Of a DNA stretch of 35,430 nucleotides, positions 1-8,068 are shown piece by piece (the first letter of the stretch is position 1; each line of letters begins with the position of its first letter). The notes below the pieces were generated by a model, which worked only from the letters and a program-made list of their open reading frames with translations, made no database searches and was not told where the DNA came from. Location of the stretch: positions 1-35,430 of the forward strand of contig JABURI010000182.1 in NCBI GenBank assembly GCA_014762755.1. The letters run 5' to 3'. This stretch comes from Marinobacter sp. GTDB lineage: Bacteria; Pseudomonadota; Gammaproteobacteria; Pseudomonadales; Oleiphilaceae. Made by a program: the position numbers and the translations under genes.

Positions 1-116
1 ACTGGCTGACGGTGCACGTGGACTTCCGGGACCACATGTTCAACAGCGACCTGATTCGCGAATCCCAGCTGACCCATAACATCGAGCTGTCCTCCGGCAT
101 CACCCTGTTCTTCTGA
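1..116 (+). CDS. C-terminal end of an outer-membrane beta-barrel protein (partial)
   Basis: Only the last 37 codons are present, read in the frame starting at base 3 and ending at TGA 114-116. The peptide alternates polar and hydrophobic residues, carries the stretch HVDFRDHMF, and ends in LFF with a terminal Phe, as beta-barrel outer-membrane proteins do for BAM recognition. The ending resembles the outer membrane beta-barrel domain family seen in Marinobacter-like bacteria, but too little is visible to name it. A porin-like barrel of another family is equally possible. Confidence 0.5.
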   Translation, partial: WLTVHVDFRDHMFNSDLIRESQLTHNIELSSGITLFF

Positions 117-140
117 ACCCCGGACCGAGTTGATCATGGG

Positions 141-159
141 GCCAGCGATCAGCGCTGGC
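141..159. terminator. Hairpin between convergent genes, weak terminator candidate
   Basis: GCCAGCG (141-147) and CGCTGGC (153-159) form a perfect 7-bp stem with a 5-base loop. It overlaps the stop codon of the minus-strand lipoprotein gene and lies just after the plus-strand barrel gene. No run of T follows on either strand, so intrinsic termination is uncertain. Confidence 0.3.
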
Positions 160-1015
160 CCAGGTCCTCGAAAAAGGCTTTTGTGTCGGCACGGATGTCG
201 TCTAGCCGCGCCTCCCATTGATCACGGTAATCTGCCCAGGTCTCGCTGCTCAGACGGGACAGGCTCTCTCCGGCTTCGGCAACGGCCCGGGTTGCCTCGG
301 CCAGATGTTCCGCCGTCGGCTCATCCAGCGCCTCGGCTTTCTGATCGAGATCCCGCGAGGCCTGCTCGAGGATTATCCGGTCTTCCTGGGGCGCCTGATC
401 GTTATCCTCCAGGGATTCGTTCAGGGACTCCTCCAGGTCTTTCATCGCCTCCTGGAGCGCCTCGGCGAAGTCTTCCATGGCGTTTTCAGCCCGGATCCGG
501 AGCTCGTCGGAGTAGGCCTCGAGGTCCCGGGACAGTTCGTTCATGCGGGCTTCCAGGTCGTCAGAAGAGCGGGCAAAGCTGGCGGAGAGTTTCTCACCCA
601 GACTGTTGATCTGGCCCATCAGGCCACTGAATGGGGACGGGTTGAGAATGGCGTCGCCGGTACGCTGGTAATCCACCAGCCACCCCTCGGCCGTCGACAC
701 GAGGAAAGTCTCCAATTCCAACCGTTCGCCATCAGAACCTTCCTCTGTCGGCAAGCGGGTAACGATGGTGGCTTCCCGCTCCTCGATCACCACCCGGCCG
801 AAGGAGGGAACCGCGTTGGTCCAGTCCCGCTTGTAGGCATCAAACTGTTTTTCATCCGTCAGGGTGGAGAACGCCACCACATCACCGGCGTCGTTTTCGG
901 CCATGGCCTGCCAGAACGCGGCCGCCACTTCCTGGGGAGTTTCGGGCTTGCTGCAACCGGCAAGCAACAAAAGACCGGCGACCAACGCCAGCCATGGGAG
1001 TCGGGAAAACATCAT
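149..1015 (-). CDS. Predicted lipoprotein with long coiled-coil region
   Basis: This 288-residue protein starts with a lipoprotein signal peptide: MMFSRLP, a hydrophobic core, then lipobox LLAG-C21, so it should be lipid-anchored in the envelope. Residues about 25-120 look like a small alpha/beta domain of the kind found in DUF4878-like lipoproteins. Residues about 130-280 are rich in Glu, Ala, Leu and Arg in heptad-like spacing and should form long amphipathic helices. The ATG at 1015 is chosen because AAGGAT lies about 8 bases upstream; an in-frame codon at 1054 would add 13 residues before the signal peptide. It sits 41 bases after the acetolactate synthase-like gene and may be the last gene of that group. 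Function is unknown. Confidence 0.8.
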   Translation of the reverse strand: MMFSRLPWLALVAGLLLLAGCSKPETPQEVAAAFWQAMAENDAGDVVAFSTLTDEKQFDAYKRDWTNAVPSFGRVVIEEREATIVTRLPTEEGSDGERLELETFLVSTAEGWLVDYQRTGDAILNPSPFSGLMGQINSLGEKLSASFARSSDDLEARMNELSRDLEAYSDELRIRAENAMEDFAEALQEAMKDLEESLNESLEDNDQAPQEDRIILEQASRDLDQKAEALDEPTAEHLAEATRAVAEAGESLSRLSSETWADYRDQWEARLDDIRADTKAFFEDLGQR

Positions 1016-1056
1016 TGCGTAAATCCTTAGGTCAAATCGATCGCGATGATACAACG

Positions 1057-2727
1057 CTAAAGCCTGCTGGTCAGTTCCGCCAGTTCCTCGTCAAACACCC
1101 GACGGTTTTCGCTGTAATCCACAGGCACATCGACCAGGTGCACCCCGCCGGCGGCCAACGCGCGCTCGAGGGTCGGACGAAGGTCCTCGGTGCGCGAAAC
1201 CCGGTGACCGGTGGCGCCATAGGATTCAGCGTATGTCACAAAGTCCGGATTACGGTAATCCAGACCGAAATCGGCCAGCCCTTCCTGAGCCTGTTTCCAC
1301 TTGATCATGCCATAGGCGCTGTCATTGATGATCAACACCACCAGATTCAGGTCCAGCCGGACCGCTGTCTCCAGTTCCTGGCTGTTCATCATGAAGCCAC
1401 CATCACCACAGATGGCCATCACTTTCAGATTCTTATACAGCATGGAGGCCATCATGGCACTGGGCAGGCCGGCCCCCATGGAAGCCAGGGCGTTGTCCAG
1501 CAGAACGGTGTTGTTGTCGTAGGCCGGATAGTTACGGGCAAACCAGAGTTTGTACATACCGTTATCCAGGGCAATGATGCCGTCTTCGGGCATCACCGCC
1601 CGCACGTCGTGAACAATGCGCTGGGGGATTACCGGAAAGCGGTCATTCTCAGCCTGGTCCCGCAGGTGCCGGTCAACGGCAGCCTTCACCTCCATGAACC
1701 GGGTGAAATCATGGTTGTGGCAGATACCACAGTGCTCCGCCATGTACTCGACACTGTTGGCAATGTCCCCGACCACCTCGTGCTGGGGGAAGTAAACCGG
1801 ATCCACATCGGCGCCGGAGAAGTTCACGTGGATGACCTTCTTGCCACCCGGCTGCATGAAGAACGGCGGTTTTTCGACCACATCGTGACCGACGTTGATC
1901 ACCAGGTCGGCGTGGTCGATAGCCCGGTGCACAAAGTCTCCGGCCGAGAGGGCGGCATTGCCCAGGTAGCGGGGATGACGCTCATCCACCACGCCCTTGC
2001 CCATCTGAGTGGTAAAGAACGGTATGTTGGTGGTGTTGACCAGGTGGATCAGCGCCTGGGAGACCCGCTTCCGGTTGGCCCCCGCGCCAATCATGATCAA
2101 AGGGTGCTTCGCCTCACGAAGCATGTCGCAGGCAATCTCCAGGCTCTTCTGGCTGGCGGAGGGTCGCCGGGCATCACTGGGTGCGAAGATGTGGGTGACC
2201 GCTTCAGGCGCCTCGGCAGCAATGTCCTCCGGCAATTCCAGGTGCACCGCACCCGGACGCTCCTCGGAGGCCAGACGAAACGCTTCCCGGACCTTGGCCG
2301 GGATGGTATTGGCGTTGGAGATCTGGCGGGTGTATTTGGTCAGTGGCCGCATCAGGTCGACCACATCCAGGATCTGGAACAGCCCCTGCTTGGAGGATTT
2401 GATCGGCTTCTGCCCGGAAATCATCATCATGGGCATGCCACCGAGCTGGGCATAGGCGGCCGCGGTCACCAGGTTGGTGGCGCCCGGCCCGAGGGTGGAG
2501 AGGCAGACCCCGACCCGGCCGGTCAGACGGCCATAGGTGGCAGCCATAAAGCCCGCGGCCTGTTCGTGCCGGTTCAGGATCAACTGGATATCACTGCTCC
2601 TGAGTGCTTCCAGCAGATCCAGGTTCTCCTCGCCCGGAACCGCGAAGATGTACTTGACGCCTTCGTTCTCCAGGGCCCGGATGAACAGTTCTGCCCCGTT
2701 ACCCGGCTTGGCTTGCCCGTTGGTCAT
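1057..2727 (-). CDS. Thiamine diphosphate-dependent enzyme, acetolactate synthase large-subunit family
   Basis: The 556-residue protein has the three-domain layout of the TPP decarboxylase/synthase superfamily. The N-terminal pyrimidine domain carries the activating Glu55 in RHEQAAGF. A central domain follows. The C-terminal domain has the TPP/Mg2+ motif GDGGFMMN (from residue 441) and a distal IINDSAYG near 468. Classical acetolactate synthase joins two pyruvates, or pyruvate and 2-oxobutyrate, into acetohydroxy acids. No small regulatory subunit and no ilvC lies beside it, so a role in branched-chain amino-acid synthesis is doubtful. It is third in a co-directional group after an ATP-grasp ligase and a papain-like protein (65-base gap). 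GGAG sits about 9 bases before the ATG. Family assignment is firm; the true substrates are not known. Confidence 0.85.
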   Translation of the reverse strand: MTNGQAKPGNGAELFIRALENEGVKYIFAVPGEENLDLLEALRSSDIQLILNRHEQAAGFMAATYGRLTGRVGVCLSTLGPGATNLVTAAAYAQLGGMPMMMISGQKPIKSSKQGLFQILDVVDLMRPLTKYTRQISNANTIPAKVREAFRLASEERPGAVHLELPEDIAAEAPEAVTHIFAPSDARRPSASQKSLEIACDMLREAKHPLIMIGAGANRKRVSQALIHLVNTTNIPFFTTQMGKGVVDERHPRYLGNAALSAGDFVHRAIDHADLVINVGHDVVEKPPFFMQPGGKKVIHVNFSGADVDPVYFPQHEVVGDIANSVEYMAEHCGICHNHDFTRFMEVKAAVDRHLRDQAENDRFPVIPQRIVHDVRAVMPEDGIIALDNGMYKLWFARNYPAYDNNTVLLDNALASMGAGLPSAMMASMLYKNLKVMAICGDGGFMMNSQELETAVRLDLNLVVLIINDSAYGMIKWKQAQEGLADFGLDYRNPDFVTYAESYGATGHRVSRTEDLRPTLERALAAGGVHLVDVPVDYSENRRVFDEELAELTSRL

Positions 2728-2792
2728 ACTCTGGCTCTCCGTCAGACCGATGTGACCCCGAGCATAGCATTGTTTTTGCCCGCTGCAGGTGC

Positions 2793-4817
2793 TTAGTCAG
2801 TCCGGGGAGGTTCTGCCTGGAGGCTGTCCGAGGGCACCCGGTCCACACCCCAACTCCGGTAGATGGCATCAAGCACCCGGCTCAGCTCTTCTCGGCTGAC
2901 ATCTGCCGGCTCTCCGCGCTCCAGAGGATCAAAGTGGAAGATATAGAGCCGTGATGTGAACTGCTCGAACGGCAGCGACGACTCACCAAAACGCTCGCCA
3001 TGGCCGGCGGTGCTCACCCGCACACCATCGCCCCAGTTCTGGCCGCTATCGTTGTTGGGATTGAAGAAATAGACCCGCATCCGCCCTTCCGGGTCCAGCG
3101 CCACCCGCAGAATGGTGATTGCGTGCCAGCCGATGAACCGGGCGGCACTGTCGGTGACCGCAATACCGGCGGGCTGGGGGTGGATCAGAGGCTGATTGCC
3201 ATTGTAGTAGGGATGGTAGCTGGCGTAGAAATGGCGGATAAAGCCTTCCGGATCATCCAGCTTGCCGGTCTCCACATCCACGTTGATGGCGAATCCACGA
3301 CCGGCGGACCAGCCATGGAACTCCGGGTTCACCCATCGGTGCGGGTCGCCCTCGCGGTCGGCACAGAGCCGCCCCATTTCGGCGTAGATGCGGTCCAGGT
3401 GCGGCACCACCACCAGGGACACCGGGTCGAGATCGAGGGTGACTTCCGAGGCGACACCGCCGGCACTGTGCGCCGAGGACACCGGTTTGCCCTCGAAGTG
3501 CATGATGATTTCATTGTCCCGGGCCGCCCAGGCCACCATCTGCAGCAGGTAGTCCGGATCATTGTAGGCCCACATAGACAGGGCCCGGGCCGACTGGCAG
3601 GTGGGGTTGTTGCCCTGGCCAACACCCATGGGCTGGCCCAACATGTTCAACACACCCTGGATCAGCCACGCCGCCGGCTGCGGCTCATAGCCATAGGCCA
3701 GCTGCAGGCGTTCCCGGGCCTCCGGGCACAGGGACAAACGGACCTGGCGCCAGAGCGCGGGAGCCACCGGCGGCTGGTACAGAATACCCCGTTCCAACAT
3801 CAGGGCCAGGCCATACAGACCCTGGGCAGTCCCGGGGAAAATGCCCTCCCGGATCAGGGTATGGACCAACTCCCGGTAACACAGCAGGCAGTCGCGGCCG
3901 GTACTGGAGAGCCCGAGGGCCTCGCTCAGAAGCGCGTCCTGGTCTTCCAGAATAAAACGCACGAAAGTGGCGTGATACGGCGACACCAGACCGGTGTCAT
4001 GCATCGATCGGGCGAAGCCGGTGGCTTCATTCTGGAGGGCCTGGGCATCCATGGAGTCGAGGCGTTGCTCATAGACCACGGTACCGGGGTCCTCGCTGCA
4101 GGCCCGGGTCGGACCGTAAAGGGCGGAGATCAGGCGATCCGCGCCCCGACCGGCGCTGCCGAGGTCGGCGTTCGGGTCGGCCCGGCACAGGGCGATCTGA
4201 GTGATCATCCGCCGAACATCGGTTACCTGTATCGGCCGCTGCTGCAGGATGCGCCAGATTTCCTCGATCAGGCTGTCGATCACATGTTCGTACCCAATAT
4301 GTTCCGCCACGTACTGCACAACGGACTGGCTGATCAGCGCCAGTTTGCCCTGCTCTCGTTCCGCTTCACCGGTCATGCCGAACAGCAGGCCGAGATTGAT
4401 CGCAAGGACCTGGGTCAGGTAGTGATGGGCCTGTTCCGCCGAGACCGACGGATGCAGGTAGAGGCCTCTGGCGACGGCCAGCAGGCGCAATTCGCTGATG
4501 GCTTCCACCACCACGGTATCGGCAATCGGGCTCTGCAGGGAGTGGGTGGTCAGCGATGGCAGCAGGATACCCGGCTCGGCCCAGTCGGTGCCGGCGAAGA
4601 CCCCGGCCTGCTCCAGCCGCTGAGCCCGTTCTTCGATTACCCGGCAGCCATCCGGCTGCAGTAGCACCCGGCGGGCAATATCAAATACCCGCGGGAGCTT
4701 GCCGGCCCTGGCAAAGGGCCGGCTTTCTTCCAGAGCCTGGATCGACTCATCAAGTCTTTGCACCAGCTTGTCCATGTTGACCGCCGGTGCTGCACTGCCC
4801 GGTTGGTGATCGCTCAA
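2793..4817 (-). CDS. Uncharacterised 674-residue protein with papain-like catalytic pattern
   Basis: I do not recognise this as a named family. The N-terminal ~380 residues look mainly helical. The C-terminal part shows a papain-like order of residues. A Gln401 six residues before Cys407 (QGNNPTC) copies the oxyanion Gln/nucleophile spacing of papain. His565 lies in GWHAITIL, and Asn586 in a YFFNPNND...NWGDGVRV stretch resembles the family's Asn-...-WG-...-G-x-x-R/V ending. If real, this is a thiol hydrolase or acyltransferase. No signal peptide is seen, so it is probably cytoplasmic. The start is TTG at 4817, chosen for AGGAG 8 bases upstream; an ATG at 4775 has no good Shine-Dalgarno sequence. 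It lies 56 bases after the ATP-grasp gene and 65 before the TPP enzyme, suggesting co-transcription. Confidence 0.8.
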   Translation of the reverse strand: MSDHQPGSAAPAVNMDKLVQRLDESIQALEESRPFARAGKLPRVFDIARRVLLQPDGCRVIEERAQRLEQAGVFAGTDWAEPGILLPSLTTHSLQSPIADTVVVEAISELRLLAVARGLYLHPSVSAEQAHHYLTQVLAINLGLLFGMTGEAEREQGKLALISQSVVQYVAEHIGYEHVIDSLIEEIWRILQQRPIQVTDVRRMITQIALCRADPNADLGSAGRGADRLISALYGPTRACSEDPGTVVYEQRLDSMDAQALQNEATGFARSMHDTGLVSPYHATFVRFILEDQDALLSEALGLSSTGRDCLLCYRELVHTLIREGIFPGTAQGLYGLALMLERGILYQPPVAPALWRQVRLSLCPEARERLQLAYGYEPQPAAWLIQGVLNMLGQPMGVGQGNNPTCQSARALSMWAYNDPDYLLQMVAWAARDNEIIMHFEGKPVSSAHSAGGVASEVTLDLDPVSLVVVPHLDRIYAEMGRLCADREGDPHRWVNPEFHGWSAGRGFAINVDVETGKLDDPEGFIRHFYASYHPYYNGNQPLIHPQPAGIAVTDSAARFIGWHAITILRVALDPEGRMRVYFFNPNNDSGQNWGDGVRVSTAGHGERFGESSLPFEQFTSRLYIFHFDPLERGEPADVSREELSRVLDAIYRSWGVDRVPSDSLQAEPPRTD

Positions 4818-4873
4818 ACGACGTTCTCCTGAGGGCCTGCGCCAAACCCGTTTGTTATTGATTGCTCTCCCGA

Positions 4874-6106
4874 TTATACATAGAAATCGAGCTCTTCCTG
4901 ATGTTTCAGCAGATCCCGCATCCGATAGGGATCATCACCGAAGAAATAGACCAGCCCCCAATGCGTCCCGAACGCGGTCCGTTTGGTGACGGTTTCCTCC
5001 ACCGGCGGCGTGAGCTCGTGGCTTTCGAAGTAGTCGTCGTTCTCGGTCTCCTCGGGCATTTCCAGGCGGCTGACCACCCGGCGGCGCGGATAGACCCCGA
5101 AGCATCCGGCGTAGCCCTTGGCATCGACCACCTCCTTCGGGAAGAAAGCGGTAATTTCCTCTTCCGTGGTTTTCGGATCGAAGGCGAGAATCATGCCCTG
5201 GTAGGCATTGAAGCCATAGGCCCGCTCGAGCAACTCGAAGACCTTGAAGCCGGGCGGGCGATAGGCCACCTCACCGAAGTACATGGTGCCGTCACTGGTG
5301 ACAAAGTACTCGGGATGGACAAAGCCGAAGTCGATATCAAAGGTCTTGATCAGCTTTTCGATTTCCCTGGTGATTTGCTCCCGGTATTTCTCCAGGTCCG
5401 GCGTGGCCGGCACGAACACCGAGTAGCCGAGAGTGACATACTCGGAAATGTTCAGGAATCGGATTTTGCCGTTATGAATCCAGGCCTCGACGGCAAATTC
5501 CCAGCCATCCAGGTGAGACTCCATCAGCACCGGGAACTCTTCATCCGGGATGGTATCCACCTCGTCCGGGGTGCGGATCACCCGGTGACCGAGACAACCG
5601 GCCTTGTCGAAGGCCTTGAGGTGAATAGGGTCGTTCGGGTCGCCGTCCAGTTTCAGCAGGGTCTGATTCACCCGTTTCAGGAAACGGATGACATCGTCAC
5701 GGTCGTGGGCCTCCTCGAAAATACCGACGCGGATGCCGCCCAGCTGGGCACGGCGTTTCATCAATGCCTTGTCCCGAAGCAGCATGGCCTGACCAAACAG
5801 CCTCGGTTTATCCATCAGTACCGAGTTGATGGCGCCCGCCCATTCGACGGTTTCCTCAAACAATGGAATGGCAACATCGACACCCATTTCTTTCAGGGTC
5901 TGGGCGATTTCAAAGGAGCGATCGTTCAGCCTCTCGAAATTCCAGGGCACGTAGGGAATCTTGTGCTCCTCGCAATAGGCCTCTGCCCAGTCCGGAGCCA
6001 CGACGACATATCGGCGGTCAAATTTGTCCGCTGCCTCCACGGCGTTCAGACTCCATCCGAGCAGCGCGACATACCCCTTGTCGGGATCATACTGGTGCTC
6101 ACTCAT
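4874..6106 (-). CDS. ATP-grasp domain ligase of unknown substrate
   Basis: The 410-residue protein has the ATP-grasp layout. An N-terminal Rossmann-like pre-grasp domain (about 10-100) is followed by RDKALMKRRAQLGGI (111-125), a candidate ATP-contacting lysine in IHLKAF (161-166), and a hinge/lid region with ESHLDGWEFAVEAW (196-209). The metal-binding strand GEVAYRPPG (278-286) has Glu279 and Arg283. Such enzymes activate a carboxylate as acyl phosphate and couple it to an amine or thiol. The C-terminal ~90 residues are an extra region of unclear fold. It is first in the minus-strand group with the papain-like protein and the TPP enzyme, starts after AAGGAG about 7 bases upstream, and is insulated from mqo by a strong terminator. 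The substrate cannot be read from the sequence. Confidence 0.85.
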   Translation of the reverse strand: MSEHQYDPDKGYVALLGWSLNAVEAADKFDRRYVVVAPDWAEAYCEEHKIPYVPWNFERLNDRSFEIAQTLKEMGVDVAIPLFEETVEWAGAINSVLMDKPRLFGQAMLLRDKALMKRRAQLGGIRVGIFEEAHDRDDVIRFLKRVNQTLLKLDGDPNDPIHLKAFDKAGCLGHRVIRTPDEVDTIPDEEFPVLMESHLDGWEFAVEAWIHNGKIRFLNISEYVTLGYSVFVPATPDLEKYREQITREIEKLIKTFDIDFGFVHPEYFVTSDGTMYFGEVAYRPPGFKVFELLERAYGFNAYQGMILAFDPKTTEEEITAFFPKEVVDAKGYAGCFGVYPRRRVVSRLEMPEETENDDYFESHELTPPVEETVTKRTAFGTHWGLVYFFGDDPYRMRDLLKHQEELDFYV

Positions 6107-6188
6107 AGGCTCTCTCCTTATTCCACTGGGTGTCTATTAACCCTAGGCTTCATGGAGAGCATTGCAACCGGGAAGCAGGCGGCGCCAC

Positions 6189-6237
6189 AAAAAAAAGCGT
6201 GGCGGACAGCAGGGAGCCCCACTATCCGCCACGCTTT
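6189..6237 (-). terminator. Rho-independent terminator of mqo
   Basis: On the minus strand a 13-bp perfect stem (6225-6237 with 6194-6206) is closed by an 18-base loop and followed by a run of T at 6196-6189. It lies 28 bases after the mqo stop codon and separates mqo from the ATP-grasp group. Confidence 0.93.
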
Positions 6238-6264
6238 CAGCGGCTTTTATACCGATTGGCTATA

Positions 6265-7746
6265 TCAGGCGAGCTTGAGGGTCGAGAGCGTCCGCTCACG
6301 CACCTTGTTCAGCAGTGCCTCGTCGTCCACCAGGGACTGACCGTAGGACGGCACCAGATCCCGGATGCGTTCCTGCCACTGGGCACTTTTCAGTTTTTCC
6401 GGGAAACAGCGCTCGAGCACATCGAGCATGGCGTTGGCCGCTGTGGAGGCGCCCGGGGAGGCACCCAACAGGGCCGCCAGAGTGCCGTCTTTGGCCGCAA
6501 CGATCTCGGTACCGAATTCCAGCTTGCCGCCGCCGTCATCGGTCTGCTTGATGATCTGCACCCGCTGGCCGGCCATCTGCAATTTCCAGTCCTCCTCCCG
6601 GGCATCCGGGAAGAAGTTACGCAGCGAGGCAACACGGTCGCTGTGGGACTGGAACACCTCGCCGATCAGGTACCGGGTCAGATCCATATTGCTCTTGCTC
6701 ACCGACAGCATCGGCTTGAGGTTGGTGGTGCGTACCGAGCCGATCAGGTCGAAGATGGAGCCCTGCTTCAGGAAACGGGTGGTGAATCCGGCAAACGGTC
6801 CGAACAGCAGCGCCGGTTCGCCATTGATGATGCGGGTGTCCAGGTGCGGCACCGACATCGGCGGCGCGCCGATCGGAGCCTTGCCGTAAACCTTGGAGTT
6901 GTGCTGGCCAACGATATCCGGTTTGCCACACACCAGCCACTGGCCGCTGACCGGGAAACCGCCGTAACCCCGGGCTTCTTCGATGCCCGATTTCTGCAAC
7001 AGCGGCAGGGCTCCGCCGCCTGCACCGAGGAACACGAAGCCGGCTTCCAGCTTGGTCAGTTCGCCGGTTTTCTGGTTCTTCACGCGCACTTTCCAACGGC
7101 CGTTGTCGCGCTGGTCGATATAATGCACGGGGCAACTGAGCATCAGTTCGAAATTGTCCTGAGTTTCCAGCCATTCCACCATGCTGCGGGTCAGGGAACC
7201 GAAATCGACATCCGAGCCGTGATTGATCCGGGTGGCGGCCACACGCTGCATGGGGTCACGGTGGTTGACTACCAGAGGCATCCACTGTTCGAGAACGTCC
7301 GGAGACTCGGTGTATTCCATTTCCCGGAACAGGTGATGGGCACTGAGCTTTTCATGGCGGCGCTTGAGGAACGCCACGTCCTTCTCACCCCAGACAAAGC
7401 TCTGGTGCGGGGTACGGTTGATGAAGGATTTCGGGTCTGGCAGAACACCCTGTTCGACCAGGTAGGACCAGAACTGCAGGGAAACCTCGAACTGGGCGTT
7501 GATCTTCAGCGCCCGATCGATGGTCACGTCACCATCGTCGGTTTCCGGGGTGTAGTTGAGTTCACAGTAGCCGGCGTGACCGGTACCCGCGTTGTTCCAT
7601 CCGTCCGTGCTTTCATGGGCAACGTGGTCAAGACGCTCCACCATGACGATGTCCAGCGACGGATCGAGCTGTTTGAGCATCATGCCGAGGGTGGCGCTCA
7701 TGACGCCACCGCCGACCAGCACTACGTCTGCCTGTCTAACGGCCAT
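6265..7746 (-). CDS. mqo: Malate:quinone oxidoreductase
   Basis: This 493-residue FAD enzyme oxidises malate to oxaloacetate and passes electrons to the quinone pool, acting as a peripheral membrane protein in the TCA cycle. The N-terminal dinucleotide-binding motif VVLVGGGVMSATLG (9-22) is followed by ERLDHVAHESTDGWNNAGTGHAGYC-type sequence typical of Mqo. The length matches the family (about 490-500). The ATG at 7746 has CAGGGT about 8 bases upstream. It is transcribed alone, with its own terminator downstream and a 322-base divergent region shared with nhaD upstream. fumC, the preceding TCA step, lies elsewhere in the window. Confidence 0.96.
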   Translation of the reverse strand: MAVRQADVVLVGGGVMSATLGMMLKQLDPSLDIVMVERLDHVAHESTDGWNNAGTGHAGYCELNYTPETDDGDVTIDRALKINAQFEVSLQFWSYLVEQGVLPDPKSFINRTPHQSFVWGEKDVAFLKRRHEKLSAHHLFREMEYTESPDVLEQWMPLVVNHRDPMQRVAATRINHGSDVDFGSLTRSMVEWLETQDNFELMLSCPVHYIDQRDNGRWKVRVKNQKTGELTKLEAGFVFLGAGGGALPLLQKSGIEEARGYGGFPVSGQWLVCGKPDIVGQHNSKVYGKAPIGAPPMSVPHLDTRIINGEPALLFGPFAGFTTRFLKQGSIFDLIGSVRTTNLKPMLSVSKSNMDLTRYLIGEVFQSHSDRVASLRNFFPDAREEDWKLQMAGQRVQIIKQTDDGGGKLEFGTEIVAAKDGTLAALLGASPGASTAANAMLDVLERCFPEKLKSAQWQERIRDLVPSYGQSLVDDEALLNKVRERTLSTLKLA

Positions 7747-8068
7747 TGGTTTGTACCCTGGTTAGTAATGAACCTTTTTGCACCACCACGATCAGCGGCG
7801 GTGCCTGTCGGAAGCCGGTCACGCGCCAGGTAGAGTACGCTGCCGTGTGCTTCCGGTCTGAATTTGCGCGCAATTATCCCGATTTTCGCCGAAATAATAA
7901 ATTGCGAATGTCAACCGTTGAGATCCTGCCGGCTCCCGGCCCGCATGCATCCGGTCCTGTGTGTCTGTTACGGACAGTGGCCCCTTCCGGGTCAAACGTC
8001 TACAATCCAGCGCGTATTTTTTGTGGCCGGCCTGAGGCCTTGCCAGAGTCACCACTTCGGGGTGCCCA
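7747..8068. promoter_or_regulatory. Divergent mqo/nhaD regulatory region
   Basis: No credible gene is seen in these 322 bases. An AT-rich patch at 7861-7915 contains the perfect palindrome TTGCGCGCAA (7864-7873) and a separated repeat CGCAATT (7869-7875) / AATTGCG (7900-7906), which could be an operator. A minus-strand GATAAT (7878-7873) is a possible -10 for mqo, with only a poor -35 (TTTATT). For nhaD, TACAAT at 8001-8006 is a reasonable -10 with a weak -35. Promoter calls here are tentative. Confidence 0.35.

Noticed and set aside
994..2796. Long plus-strand open frame opposite the TPP enzyme gene
   Set aside because: It is antisense to a clear family member, has low-complexity composition rich in His, Gly and Gln typical of shadow frames in GC-rich DNA, and has no ribosome site.
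3000..4664. 554-codon plus-strand open frame opposite the 674-residue protein
   Set aside because: Both strands are long and open and neither is a named family. The minus frame was kept because it has a good ribosome site, co-directional neighbours, normal composition and a papain-like residue order.
7909..7914. Perfect minus-strand TTGACA as -35 of mqo
   Set aside because: No acceptable -10 lies 16-18 bases downstream; the only TATTAT is 9 bases away and GATAAT 30 bases away.
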